From UBA964 sp037444685 (GTDB lineage Bacteria > Pseudomonadota > Gammaproteobacteria > Steroidobacterales > Steroidobacteraceae), in contig JBBILX010000008.1 of assembly GCA_037444685.1 (NCBI GenBank), positions 62,001 through 126,000 on the forward strand: a DNA stretch of 64,000 nt, given 5' to 3'. Under the pieces are notes generated by a model, which was not told where the DNA came from, searched no databases, and saw only the letters and a list, made by a program, of their open reading frames with translations. The position numbers were made by a program, and so were the translations under genes. Each line of letters opens with the position of its first letter. Position 1 is the stretch's first letter. Of this stretch, positions 8,054-16,778 are shown piece after piece.

Positions 8054-9130
8054 GTGGTGCACGCGGCGATCACTGGGTGGGGGAAATGCCTGCCACCGGC
8101 CGTACTCAGCAACGCGGACCTCGCGACCTTCCTCGATACCGACGACGAATGGATCACGACACGGACCGGCATACGTGAGCGCCGCGTTGCGCACGTATCG
8201 CTGGCCGAGATGTCGTGGGTCGCCGCCGCGCGCGCGCTCGCGTGCGCGGGTCTCGAGGGCCGGAACATCGACCTGATCGTCTTCGGTTCGACCAGTTACG
8301 ACGACCAGTGCCCGAACATGGCTTCCGGCCTGCAGGCGCGGATCGGCGCCTCGGGCTGCGCGGCCATGGACGTCAACACGGCCTGCACGAGCTTTCTCTA
8401 CGGCCTGTCGACGGCCACCGCGATGATCCGCAGCGGTGTCGCCCGCAAGGCCCTCGTGGTCGGCGCCGAGATCATCTCGCCGTTCATGGACTGGAACGAC
8501 CGCAACGTCGCCGTCCTGTTCGGTGACGGCGCGGCGGCGGTCGTCCTCGAGGCGAGCGATCGCGAGGAAGGCGTGCTGCTCGAACGCCTCGGCTGTTATG
8601 GCGATGCGCGCGAGATCCTGCGGATTCACGGCATGGGCGGCTCCTATGCGAATCAGGGCCGCATCCTTGGCGATACGCAGTGGCAGTTCGAGGGGCAGGA
8701 GATCTTCAAGCGAGCCGTGATGGGCATGGGCGAGGCCTGCGAGGACGTCCTGAGGCGCGCCGGGCTGGCCGCCGAACAGATCGATCTCGTGATTCCGCAC
8801 CAGGCCAACCTGCGCATCATCGAGTCGGTCGCGAAGCGCGCCGGGGTTCCGATGCCGCGCGTCTTCGTCAACGTGCAGCGCTACGGCAACATGTCGGCGG
8901 CGACCGTGCCGGTCGCGCTCTGCGAGGCCCTCGAGGCCGGGCTGATCCGCCCCGATGCGTTGCTGCTGATGCCGGCGTTCGGCGGCGGCCTGACCTTCTG
9001 CGCGCACCTCGTCCGTTGGGGCGGGCGCACGACGCCGCTCGGCACCACCGACGTCGAGCTGCCACCCTGTGACCGTTCCGCGCTCGAGATCGTCGGCGCA
9101 CTGCGCGCCGCGAAGGGGCGCCGGCCATGA
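8054..9130 (+). CDS. Beta-ketoacyl-ACP synthase III (KAS III, FabH-like)
   Basis: 358 residues from a GTG with GGGAG about 8 nt upstream; a second GTG follows immediately. The thiolase-fold condensing enzyme has its full triad: Cys about 111 (NTACTSF), His about 249 (PHQAN) and Asn about 279 (YGNMSAA). The KAS III signature ITTRTGIRERR lies near residues 34-44. FabH enzymes condense an acyl-CoA with malonyl-ACP. This copy is not in the usual plsX-fabH-fabD setting; it is coupled by an ATGA overlap to an MFS exporter. A role in making a specialised acyl product rather than housekeeping initiation is therefore possible, but unproven. Confidence 0.88.
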   Translation: MVHAAITGWGKCLPPAVLSNADLATFLDTDDEWITTRTGIRERRVAHVSLAEMSWVAAARALACAGLEGRNIDLIVFGSTSYDDQCPNMASGLQARIGASGCAAMDVNTACTSFLYGLSTATAMIRSGVARKALVVGAEIISPFMDWNDRNVAVLFGDGAAAVVLEASDREEGVLLERLGCYGDAREILRIHGMGGSYANQGRILGDTQWQFEGQEIFKRAVMGMGEACEDVLRRAGLAAEQIDLVIPHQANLRIIESVAKRAGVPMPRVFVNVQRYGNMSAATVPVALCEALEAGLIRPDALLLMPAFGGGLTFCAHLVRWGGRTTPLGTTDVELPPCDRSALEIVGALRAAKGRRP

Positions 9131-10398
9131 GCGTGAACGCCGCGCCGCCGCCGCCCACCTCTGCCGATCCACGGCGGCGCATGCTGCCGGTGGTCATGAT
9201 GGCGCTGTTCATCGACTCGATGGGTCTCGGCATCATCATTCCGGTCGCGCCCCAGCTGATCATGGAGCTGACCGGCCGCCCGCTCGCGGAAGCGGCACCG
9301 ATCGGGGGCTGGCTCGCGGCTTCCTACGCGATCATGCAGTTCATCTTCTCGCCGATCCTCGGCAACCTGTCCGACCGCTTCGGCCGCAAGCCCATCCTGA
9401 TGGCCTCGCTCGCCGCGCTGTCGCTCGATTATCTGATCATGGGCCTCGCGCCGACTCTCGCCTGGCTGTTCATCGGTCGCCTGATCGCCGGGGTGGCCGG
9501 CGCGACCTTCGCGACCGCGAATGCCGTGGTCGCGGACATCATCCCGCCAGCGGAGCGCTCGAAGCACTTCGGCCTCAATGGCGCGGCCTGGGGCATGGGC
9601 TTCATCGTCGGCCCGGTGATCGGCGGCCTGCTCGGCGGCTTCGGCCCGCGCGTGCCGTTTTTCTTTGCTGCCGGACTCGCAGCGCTGAATTTCCTGATTG
9701 CGCTCGCGGTGCTCAGGGAAACGCTCGGCCCCGACAATAGGCGCCCGTTCACGCTGCGCCGCGCCAACATGCTGGGCTCATTGCGCGCACTGCGTCCCAT
9801 TCCGGGTGCGCTCGCTCTGCTGGTCGTGCTGTTCCTGTACCAGGTCGGGCACGACACGCTGCCATCGAGCTGGGCCTGGGTCACGATGCTCAAATTCGGC
9901 TGGGACGAGCGTGCAGTCGGCCTGTCCCTGGCGGCGCTAGGCCTCGGCACCGCGCTCGTGCAGGGTGGGCTGGTCGGTCCGTTGACGCGCAAGCTCGGCG
10001 AATACCGCACCGCCACACTCGGTCTGACCGGCGCGGCGATCGGCTTCAGCGGCTATGCGCTGGCGCCGAGTCCGGCGTGGATGTTCGTCGCCATCGTGCC
10101 CGCCTCGCTGCTCGGACTCACGATGCCATCGGTGCGCGCGATCATGTCGCAGGCCGTCCCGGCCAATTCGCAGGGGGAACTGCAGGGAGCCATCAGCGCC
10201 GTGGTCAGCTTCACCGCGATCATCGTACCGTTCTCGATGACCCAGTTGATCCATGTCGCCACGCGCACCGATGGCAGGTGGTATTTCCCAGGTGCTCCTT
10301 TTGCGGCCGGAGCACTCGCGCTGCTGATCGGCGTCGTGCTGTTCCGGCGCGCCGCCGCCGCGCATCGGACACGTGAGGCTGCCGCAGCCGGCCGCTGA
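9127..10398 (+). CDS. MFS transporter, TetA/multidrug-type drug:H+ antiporter
   Basis: 423 residues with twelve predicted membrane segments. The N-terminal half carries the family motif A region (GNLSDRFGRKPILMASL, between TM2 and TM3), and the first helix has FIDSMGLGIIIPVAP, typical of the TCR/Tet-like group. It is expected in the inner membrane as a proton-coupled exporter; the substrate cannot be told from sequence. The ATG overlaps the stop of the KAS III gene (ATGA), so the two proteins are made together and export of the KAS III product is a reasonable guess. The C-terminus ends in a short Ala/Arg tail. A strong hairpin lies 47 nt downstream. Confidence 0.87.
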   Translation: MSVNAAPPPPTSADPRRRMLPVVMMALFIDSMGLGIIIPVAPQLIMELTGRPLAEAAPIGGWLAASYAIMQFIFSPILGNLSDRFGRKPILMASLAALSLDYLIMGLAPTLAWLFIGRLIAGVAGATFATANAVVADIIPPAERSKHFGLNGAAWGMGFIVGPVIGGLLGGFGPRVPFFFAAGLAALNFLIALAVLRETLGPDNRRPFTLRRANMLGSLRALRPIPGALALLVVLFLYQVGHDTLPSSWAWVTMLKFGWDERAVGLSLAALGLGTALVQGGLVGPLTRKLGEYRTATLGLTGAAIGFSGYALAPSPAWMFVAIVPASLLGLTMPSVRAIMSQAVPANSQGELQGAISAVVSFTAIIVPFSMTQLIHVATRTDGRWYFPGAPFAAGALALLIGVVLFRRAAAAHRTREAAAAGR

Positions 10399-10444
10399 TC
10401 GCTGCACCGCGGCGCGCGGCCCGAGCGCGGTCGAGGACAAGCAA

Positions 10445-10474
10445 ACGGCCCGCGAAGCGGGCTTCGCGGGCCGT
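10445..10474. terminator. Perfect 13-bp GC-rich hairpin at convergent junction
   Basis: ACGGCCCGCGAAG (10445-10457) pairs perfectly with CTTCGCGGGCCGT (10462-10474) around a CGGG loop. It lies between the stop of the MFS gene (plus) and the stop of the THX gene (minus) and probably serves as a bidirectional terminator. There is no long T-run on either side. Confidence 0.65.
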
Positions 10475-10499
10475 TGTCTGCCCTGTGCCTGTCGTCTGG

Positions 10500-10625
10500 C
10501 TACTTCTTCGCGGTCTTTTTCTTGGCCGCCGTCCGGGTAGCCCGCTTCGGATCCTTGGGTCTGCTCTTGCCGAAGCTGCCCGCGTAGATCTTGCCGCGGC
10601 GGGTACGACGATCTCCCTTACCCAT
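10500..10625 (-). CDS. 30S ribosomal protein THX (bTHX)
   Basis: A 41-codon gene. It begins with the family signature MGKGDRRTRRGKI, followed by YAGSFGKSRPK, and ends in a Lys/Ala tail (AAKKKTAKK). THX is a very basic peptide that sits in the head of the small ribosomal subunit and stabilises rRNA. The ATG at 10625 has GGAG about 7 nt upstream on the minus strand. It follows korB on the same strand after 87 nt and faces the MFS gene across the hairpin at 10445-10474. Length, charge and signature leave little doubt, although the gene is short enough to be missed by automatic calling. Confidence 0.92.
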   Translation of the reverse strand: MGKGDRRTRRGKIYAGSFGKSRPKDPKRATRTAAKKKTAKK

Positions 10626-10712
10626 TCGATGCTCCATCTGCACGCTGTGCGCGGAATCGCGTGGCGCGGATTCTAGGCTGGCGTTGCGGAACTGTCACGC
10701 CGTGACCAGCAC

Positions 10713-11768
10713 TCACCGGTAGCGCGCCTGCAGCTTCTCGAGCGCCTTCGCACCCGGGACCAGCTTCGAGAAAGGCAACTGGTTGAGCGGCGTGTCGGGC
10801 GTCTGGTTGACGGCATGGAACTCGTGGTCCGCGGCACGCAGGTGCAGCAGACCGGTGACGTACTCGCCGTGATTCATGCGCTCGAGCACGTAGTTCTGCG
10901 CACGCGTCGCATCGCCTGGATCGTAGGCCGCATCGAGCTTTCGCAGCAGGATTCGGCTGCCGTCGTGCATCACCACGGACTGGGTCTGGCCCGCGGCGTA
11001 ATCGACGGTGATCTCGCGTTCGATCGGCACGAAATCCGCGTTGACCACGGTCTCGTAGTGCTCGCGTGTATACGCGTAGCTCTTCGTCGAACCCTCGTGG
11101 TCGTTGAACGTCACGCACGGCGAGAGCACGTCGATCAGCGCGAAGCCCGGGTACTTGAGGCCCGCCTGTATCAGCGGCACGAGCTGCGCCTTGTCGCCCG
11201 AGAAGCTGCGCGCGACGAAGCCGGCGCCGAGCCGCATCGCGAGCAGAACGGAATCGATGGGGGGCTGGACGTTGACCTCGCCCTTCTTGGCTTTGGAGCC
11301 GATGTCGGCGGACGCGGAGAACTGTCCCTTCGTGAGCCCATAAACCCCGTTGTTCTCGATGAGGTAGAGCATGTTCACGTTGCGCCGGATCACGTGGCAG
11401 AACTGCCCGAGACCGATCGACAGCGTGTCCCCATCGCCCGAGATGCCGATGTAGTGCAGATTGCGGTTCGCCGCGTTCGCGCCGGTCGCGATCGAAGGCA
11501 TGCGGCCGTGCACCGAGTTGAAACCATGGCCGCCACTGACGAAGTAGGCAGTCGTCTTCGAAGAGCAGCCGATGCCCGAGAGCTTGACGATGTCGTGCGG
11601 CTCGGCGGAGATGCCCCAGCACGCCTCGATGATCGCAGCGGTGATCGAGTCGTGGCCGCAGCCCGCACAAAGCGTCGACAGCGCGCCCTCGTAGTCGCGG
11701 CGCGTCAGACCGAGCGCGTTCTTCGGCAGGCTGGGGTGTGCGACCTTCGGCTTCGGGATGAACGTCAT
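10713..11768 (-). CDS. korB: 2-oxoacid:ferredoxin oxidoreductase, beta subunit (KorB-type)
   Basis: 351 residues. The TPP-binding beta subunit is recognised by CAGCGHDSI near residue 35, GCSSKTT near residue 70, the diphosphate/Mg motif SGDGDTLSIG near residue 130 followed by NNGVYGLTKGQ, and a third cluster ligand Cys in LSPCVTFNDHEGS. These supply the [4Fe-4S] cluster and TPP site of the family. With the alpha/gamma fusion encoded 2 nt upstream it should decarboxylate a 2-oxoacid (2-oxoglutarate by resemblance) to the acyl-CoA, passing electrons to ferredoxin. It is the third gene of the flavoprotein-korA-korB set. The subunit carries no separate ferredoxin domain. Confidence 0.92.
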   Translation of the reverse strand: MTFIPKPKVAHPSLPKNALGLTRRDYEGALSTLCAGCGHDSITAAIIEACWGISAEPHDIVKLSGIGCSSKTTAYFVSGGHGFNSVHGRMPSIATGANAANRNLHYIGISGDGDTLSIGLGQFCHVIRRNVNMLYLIENNGVYGLTKGQFSASADIGSKAKKGEVNVQPPIDSVLLAMRLGAGFVARSFSGDKAQLVPLIQAGLKYPGFALIDVLSPCVTFNDHEGSTKSYAYTREHYETVVNADFVPIEREITVDYAAGQTQSVVMHDGSRILLRKLDAAYDPGDATRAQNYVLERMNHGEYVTGLLHLRAADHEFHAVNQTPDTPLNQLPFSKLVPGAKALEKLQARYR

Positions 11769-11770
11769 GA

Positions 11771-13600
11771 CTAAACTCCCGCGAGGCTGGCGCGCCGGCC
11801 TTCGCCGAACTCGCCGAGCACTCCGTCAACGATGAACTTCGAGGAGACCGGCAGGCCGCTGTAGTGCAGCAGGGATCGCAGCTTCTCCTTGGCCACGCGC
11901 GTCTCGAGCGTCAGCAGCGAACGCAGCTGGGCATCGCGGTTCTGTTCGACGACGAACAGCAGCCGGTGGTCGGCCAGGAACTTCTCGACCTCCTCGCCGA
12001 ACGGGAAGGCGCGCACGCGCATGTAGTTGAGCTGCACGCCGCGCGTGCGCAGGATATCGCGAGCCTCGTGCACAGCACCGTCGGAGCTGCCGATCGTCAC
12101 GATCGCAATGTCGGTGCGGGCATCCTGCTCGATCACGGGTTTGGGCACGTAACGCTTGGCGGTCTGGAACTTGCGCAGCAGACGGTCCAGCACGAGCTGG
12201 TATTCAGCCGAATCCTCGGTGTAGGTGCCGAGCTGGGTGTGGCCGGAGCCGCGCGTGAAGTAGGCGCCCTTGCGGTGTACGCCCGGGAACGTCCGGTACG
12301 GAATGCCGTCCTCGTCCTTGTCGAGGTAACGGTAGAACCTGTCGATCTTCTCGAGTTGCTCGCGGCCGAGCACCTTGCCCCGGTCGGGCTGCCACGAGTC
12401 GTCCCACTTGAGCTCGCGGCACATCCAGTCGTTCATGCCGATGTCGAGATCGGACAGAACGATGACTGGCGTCTGAAGTCTCTCGGCGAGGTCGAAGGCC
12501 TGCACCGTCATGTAGAAGCACTCCTCCGGGTTCGACGGGTAGAGGCAAACGTGCTTGGTGTCGCCGTGCGAGGCATAGGCGCAGGCCATGATGTCGCACT
12601 GCTGGGTGCGAGTCGGCATGCCGGTGGAAGGCCCGACACGCTGCACGTCGACGATCACCGCGGGTATCTCGGCATAGTAACCGAGCCCGAGGAACTCGTT
12701 CATCAGGGAGATGCCGGGGCCCGAGGTCGCGGTGAACGCGCGGGCGCCATTCCAGCTCGCGCCCAGCACGATGCCGATTGCGGCGAGTTCGTCCTCCGCC
12801 TGGATGAAGGCAAAGTTCCTGCGTCCGGTGTCGGGATCGACCCGCAGCCGATCGGCGAAGCTCTTGAAGGCATCCATCAGCGAGGTCGACGGCGTGATCG
12901 GATACCAGGCCGCCACGGTCGCACCGGCATAGACGGCCCCGAGGCCGGCGGCCGTGTTGCCGTCGATCATGATGTGCCCTGCCGTCCGATCCATCTTCTC
13001 GACGCGCAGCGGCAAGGGGCACTGGAAGTGCTGTCTCGCGTAGTCGTAGCCGAGCTCTATAGCCCGCATGTTGGATTCGACCAGTGCCGGCTTCTTCGCG
13101 TAGGTCTCGGCCAGCAGTTCGCGGATCCGTTCGACGTCGAGGTCGAGCAGCGCCGCGAGCACGCCCGCGTAGCAGATGTTCTTCATCAGGATGCGCGTGC
13201 GCACGCCGGTGAAGTTCTCGTTACAGAGCTTCGCGAGCGGCACGCCGAGCACCGTGATGTCCTCGCGCTTCAGCAGCGCCGGACGCGGCCAGGTCGAGTC
13301 GTAGATCAGGTAGCCACCGGGCGCGACTTCGCGCAGGTCGCGCCCGTAGGTCTCGGCGTTCATGGCGACCATGAGGTCGACCTTACCCGAGCGAGCGACG
13401 TAGCCGTCCTTGGAGATCCGGATCTCGTACCAGGTCGGCAGTCCCTGGATGTTCGACGGGAAGTAGTTTTTACCCATCACCGGGATGCCGCTGCGGAAGA
13501 TCGACTTCATCAGCAACGTGTTGGCGCTCGCCGAGCCCGTGCCGTTCACGGTGGCGATCTTGATCACGAAGTCGTTGACGCGCGATGGAGCGGAAGACAT
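11771..13600 (-). CDS. korA: 2-oxoacid:ferredoxin oxidoreductase, fused gamma-alpha subunit (KorA-type)
   Basis: 609 residues. The N-terminal part (about 1-195) is the gamma domain (IATVNGTGSASANTLLMKS, GLPTWYEIRIS). The remainder is the alpha subunit with the pyrimidine-binding motif YPITPSTSLMDAF near residue 235, FIQAEDELAAIG, TATSGPGISLM, and the C-terminal transketolase-like domain (IVTIGSSDG). The start is the ATG at 13600, where the gamma domain begins. The same frame stays open far upstream but there it only shadows the flavoprotein gene. It is separated by 2 nt from korB and by 38 nt from the flavoprotein, so it is co-transcribed with both. Gamma-alpha fusion is common in aerobic bacterial KGOR-type enzymes. 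Confidence 0.92.
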   Translation of the reverse strand: MSSAPSRVNDFVIKIATVNGTGSASANTLLMKSIFRSGIPVMGKNYFPSNIQGLPTWYEIRISKDGYVARSGKVDLMVAMNAETYGRDLREVAPGGYLIYDSTWPRPALLKREDITVLGVPLAKLCNENFTGVRTRILMKNICYAGVLAALLDLDVERIRELLAETYAKKPALVESNMRAIELGYDYARQHFQCPLPLRVEKMDRTAGHIMIDGNTAAGLGAVYAGATVAAWYPITPSTSLMDAFKSFADRLRVDPDTGRRNFAFIQAEDELAAIGIVLGASWNGARAFTATSGPGISLMNEFLGLGYYAEIPAVIVDVQRVGPSTGMPTRTQQCDIMACAYASHGDTKHVCLYPSNPEECFYMTVQAFDLAERLQTPVIVLSDLDIGMNDWMCRELKWDDSWQPDRGKVLGREQLEKIDRFYRYLDKDEDGIPYRTFPGVHRKGAYFTRGSGHTQLGTYTEDSAEYQLVLDRLLRKFQTAKRYVPKPVIEQDARTDIAIVTIGSSDGAVHEARDILRTRGVQLNYMRVRAFPFGEEVEKFLADHRLLFVVEQNRDAQLRSLLTLETRVAKEKLRSLLHYSGLPVSSKFIVDGVLGEFGEGRRASLAGV

Positions 13601-13638
13601 GGGGTTCCTCGAGAGGCGAGTCGTGCAGTTTGCCCCTT

Positions 13639-15453
13639 TCAGGCGGACTTCAATGCAGCGGCGGCGCTCGCCGACGGCTGGTCCGCGGCGTGCGGCCACT
13701 TGATGATCGATTTCTGCATGTCCCAGGCGGCGGTGGGGCAGCGCTCGGCGCACAGGCCGCAGTGCACGCACAGATCCTCGTCCTTGACCATCACGCGGCC
13801 CGTCTGCTTGAGCGGCCCACTGACGAACAGCGCCTGCGAGAGATTCCGCGCCGGGGCCTTGAGACGAGAGCGCAGATCCGCCTCCTCGCCATCGTGGGTA
13901 ATGGTCAGGCAGTCGACGGGACAGATGTCGATGCAGGCATCGCACTCGATGCAGAGCCTGGCGTCGAACACGGTCTGCACGTCGCAATTGAGGCAGCGTT
14001 GCACCTCTTCGGCCGCCTGCTCGGCCGTGAAGCCGAGCTCGACCTCGATGTCGAGCTTCTTGAAGCGCTCCTTGAGCGAGACGTGCGGCATCAGGCGCCG
14101 CTCGAGAGGCGAGTAGTCGTTGGCATAGGCCCATTCGTGCATGCCCATCTTGCGGCTCTGCAGGTTCACGCCGGGTGGCAGGCGCTCGGTCAGCGGCAAG
14201 CCCTGACAGTGCAGATGGATCGAAATCGCGGCCTGGTGTCCGTGCTCGACACCCCAGATGATGTTCTTGGGCCCGAACGCGGCGTCGCCACCGAAGAACA
14301 CGCCCTTGCGCGTCGACTCGAAGGTCACCGGATCCACTCGCGGCACGTTCCACTTGTCGAACTCGATGCCGAGATCGCGCTCGATCCAGGGGAAGGCGTT
14401 CTCCTGGCCGATCGCGAGGATCACGTCGTCGGCCGGAAAGAACTCCTCGCCGGTGACGCGTTCGGCGGTGATGCGGCCCCGGCCGTCGATGTCGTATTCC
14501 ATGGCGTCGAACAACATACCCTTGAGCCTGCCGCCCTCGACGACGAAGCTCTTCGGTGCGCGGTTGATCACGATCTCGACGTTTTCCTCCTCGGCATCCT
14601 CGAGTTCCCACTCGCTGGCCTTGAAGAAGGCGCGCGGCTTGCGCGCCATCACCTTGACGTTCCGGGCGCCGAGTCTGAGGCTGGTGCGGCAGCAGTCCAT
14701 CGCCGTGTTGCCGACGCCGATGATCAGCACGTTCTCGCCGATCCGGTCCACGTGACCGAAGGCAACCGACTCGAGCCAGGTGATGCCGATGTGGACGTTG
14801 GCCTTGGCCGCCTCGCGGCCCGGCAGGTCCAGTTCCTTGCCCTTGGGCGCACCGCTGCCGATGAACACCGCGTCGTAGCGGCCTTCGTCGAGCAGCTGAC
14901 GCAGACTGCGTATCGGCGTATTGAGGCGCAGATCCACGCCCATCCCGATGATGGCGTCGATCTCGTCGTCGAGCACGCTCGCCGGCAGGCGAAACGACGG
15001 AATGTTCGTGCGCATCAGGCCGCCGGGCTCGCGCCACTGCTCGAAGATCGTGACCTCGTAACCGAGCGGCATCAGGTCGTTGGCGACCGTCAGTGACGCA
15101 CAACCGGCGCCGATCAGTGCTATCCGCCTGCCGTTCTTGATCTGCGGAATGGCCGGCAAACGCGACCGGTACTCATCCTTATGGTCGGCAGCGACGCGCT
15201 TGAGGCGGCAGATCGCCACCGGTTTCTTCTCGACACGACCGCGCCGGCAGGCCGGCTCGCAGGGTCGGTCGCAGACGCGGCCCAGAATGCCCGGGAACAC
15301 GTTCGATGCGCGATTGACCATGTAGGCATCGGTGAAGCGACCTTGCGCGATGAGCCGGATGTACTCCGGCACGTCGGTGTGGGCCGGGCAGGCCCACTGG
15401 CAATCTACGACCTTGTGGTAGTAGTCCGGATGCGACGTGTCCGTCGGCTTCAT
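13639..15453 (-). CDS. GltD-like FAD/NAD(P) oxidoreductase with three Fe-S regions, partner of KorAB
   Basis: 604 residues in three parts. The N-terminal Fe-S domain (about 12-75) has CQWACPAHTDVPEY and CDRPCEPACRRG, as in glutamate synthase small subunit and dihydropyrimidine dehydrogenase. A two-dinucleotide reductase follows, with FAD motif GAGCASLTVA near residue 105 and NAD(P) motif GVGNTAMDCC near residue 250. The C-terminal ferredoxin region has CIECDACIDICPVDC and CVHCGLCAERCPTAA for two [4Fe-4S] clusters. There is no glutamate synthase large subunit next to it; korA and korB follow at 38 and 2 nt. It probably moves electrons between the Kor enzyme and NAD(P)H, which is inference. The start is the ATG at 15453. 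Confidence 0.88.
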   Translation of the reverse strand: MKPTDTSHPDYYHKVVDCQWACPAHTDVPEYIRLIAQGRFTDAYMVNRASNVFPGILGRVCDRPCEPACRRGRVEKKPVAICRLKRVAADHKDEYRSRLPAIPQIKNGRRIALIGAGCASLTVANDLMPLGYEVTIFEQWREPGGLMRTNIPSFRLPASVLDDEIDAIIGMGVDLRLNTPIRSLRQLLDEGRYDAVFIGSGAPKGKELDLPGREAAKANVHIGITWLESVAFGHVDRIGENVLIIGVGNTAMDCCRTSLRLGARNVKVMARKPRAFFKASEWELEDAEEENVEIVINRAPKSFVVEGGRLKGMLFDAMEYDIDGRGRITAERVTGEEFFPADDVILAIGQENAFPWIERDLGIEFDKWNVPRVDPVTFESTRKGVFFGGDAAFGPKNIIWGVEHGHQAAISIHLHCQGLPLTERLPPGVNLQSRKMGMHEWAYANDYSPLERRLMPHVSLKERFKKLDIEVELGFTAEQAAEEVQRCLNCDVQTVFDARLCIECDACIDICPVDCLTITHDGEEADLRSRLKAPARNLSQALFVSGPLKQTGRVMVKDEDLCVHCGLCAERCPTAAWDMQKSIIKWPHAADQPSASAAAALKSA

Positions 15454-15600
15454 CCCTCGAGCCCCCCGTCTCGCTGAGTGCGGATCGCGTCGCCGAGTAT
15501 CGGCGACACTCGTGGCATTGTCACCGTGGACAGGTTCCGGCGAATCGGGAGAATGCGCAACAATCCTCAGCGCGGTTTCGCCGCCTGTCCGACGCCATCC

Positions 15601-15966
15601 GTGCAGCCCACGCCCACCGAAATCAAGGTTCGCAGGCAGTCCCGACTGCTCGAGGTCAGTTTCGACGACGGCTCGCGTTTCGAACTGCCGTTCGAGTTCC
15701 TGCGCGTGCATTCGCCGTCGGCAGAGGTCAAGGGCCATGGCCCCGGACGGGAGACGCTCGTCGTCGGCAAGCAGAACGTCGGGCTGCGCGGCATCGAGCC
15801 GGTCGGCCAATACGCCATACGGCTGATCTTCGACGACGGCCACGACAGCGGCCTGTACAGCTGGAAATACCTGCACGAACTCGGCCGCGACCGCGAGGCG
15901 CTCTGGCGGCGTTACCTCGAGCGGGTGGCCGCAGCCGGCGCGTCGGCGAAGCCGAATTTCGATTAG
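15601..15966 (+). CDS. DUF971 domain protein (gamma-butyrobetaine hydroxylase N-terminal-like)
   Basis: About 121 residues if started at GTG 15601; in-frame starts as far up as 15478 exist but add no conserved sequence. The domain is clear: PTEIKVRRQSRLLEVSF, FELPFEFLRVHSPSAE, GLRGIEPVGQYAIRLIF, and the terminal SGLYSWKYLHELG. The family binds zinc in some members and occurs alone beside ubiE in many Gammaproteobacteria, exactly as here (ubiE starts about 40 nt downstream). Function is unproven; a role in quinone or Fe-S metabolism has been suggested for standalone members. It is divergent from the flavoprotein of the kor set. Confidence 0.85.
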   Translation: MQPTPTEIKVRRQSRLLEVSFDDGSRFELPFEFLRVHSPSAEVKGHGPGRETLVVGKQNVGLRGIEPVGQYAIRLIFDDGHDSGLYSWKYLHELGRDREALWRRYLERVAAAGASAKPNFD

Positions 15967-16007
15967 AAAACAACTGCTTAGATCCCACCTGTGCTATCTT
16001 GCCTGCC

Positions 16008-16766
16008 GTGACGACCCCGCATCGCAACGACCGCACGGATTTCGGCTTCGAAGAGGTTCCCTGGCACGAGAAGGCGCGCCGGGTACGCGGCGTGTTCGAC
16101 TCGGTCGCGCCGCGCTACGACCTCATGAACGACCTGATGTCGGTCGGCCTGCATCGCGTCTGGAAGGACTTCCTGATGTCGCTGACACACCTGCGGCCCG
16201 GCCAGCAGGCGCTCGACGTCGCCGGCGGCACCGGTGACATCGCCGCGAGGCTGCTGCGCCAGGTCTCGCCGGGTGGTCGGGTCGTGCTGACCGACATCAA
16301 CGCGCAGATGCTGTGCCACGGGCGCGACCGACTGATCGACGCCGGCATCGTGCAGGGGATCGAGTACGTGCAGGCCAATGCCGAGTGCCTGCCCTTCGCT
16401 GACGGCAGCTTCGACTGCGTGACCATCGCGTTCGGCCTGCGCAACGTGACCGACAAGACGGCGGCGCTGCGCTCGATGCGCCGGGTGCTCAAGCCGGGCG
16501 GCCAATTGCTCGTGCTCGAGTTCTCGCAGCCGGCGGTGCCGGCTCTCAGGCCCGTCTACGATGCTTATTCCTTCCGCGTCCTGCCGTGGCTCGGCCAAGT
16601 CGTGGCCGGCGACGCCGCGAGCTATCGCTACCTCGCCGAGTCGATTCGCAGGCATCCCGACCAGGAGACCCTGCTCGCGATGCTCCGCGAGGCAGGCTTC
16701 GTCGACTGCCGCTACCACAATCTCGCTGGTGGCATCGTCGCCGTGCATCGTGGCTACCGCGACTGA
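16008..16766 (+). CDS. ubiE: Demethylmenaquinol/2-polyprenyl-6-methoxybenzoquinol C-methyltransferase UbiE
   Basis: About 252 residues; start at GTG 16008, or TTG 15999 three codons earlier. SAM-dependent methyltransferase with UbiE signatures: VFDSVAPRYDLMNDLMSVGLHRVWK (about residues 30-54), SAM motif ALDVAGGTGDIA, DCVTIAFGLRNVTD, LKPGGQLLVLEFSQP and the C-terminal LAGGIVAVHRGY. It performs the C-methylation of ubiquinone (and menaquinone, if present) precursors at the membrane. It is followed by ubiJ at 12 nt and ubiB, the conserved proteobacterial order. No clear Shine-Dalgarno precedes either start. Confidence 0.95.
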   Translation: MTTPHRNDRTDFGFEEVPWHEKARRVRGVFDSVAPRYDLMNDLMSVGLHRVWKDFLMSLTHLRPGQQALDVAGGTGDIAARLLRQVSPGGRVVLTDINAQMLCHGRDRLIDAGIVQGIEYVQANAECLPFADGSFDCVTIAFGLRNVTDKTAALRSMRRVLKPGGQLLVLEFSQPAVPALRPVYDAYSFRVLPWLGQVVAGDAASYRYLAESIRRHPDQETLLAMLREAGFVDCRYHNLAGGIVAVHRGYRD

Positions 16767-16778
16767 GTCGCCACGCCG

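Noticed and set aside
11864..14116. Plus-strand frame of 750 codons opposite korA and the flavoprotein
   Set aside because: It is antisense to two well-supported genes and its sequence is of low complexity (Arg, Asp, His).
11771..15103. An uninterrupted 1110-codon minus-strand frame that would make a giant KorA fusion
   Set aside because: Only the part downstream of 13600 encodes KorA. Upstream, the frame is a shadow of the flavoprotein gene at 13639-15453 and has no recognisable domain, while the flavoprotein frame there is clear.
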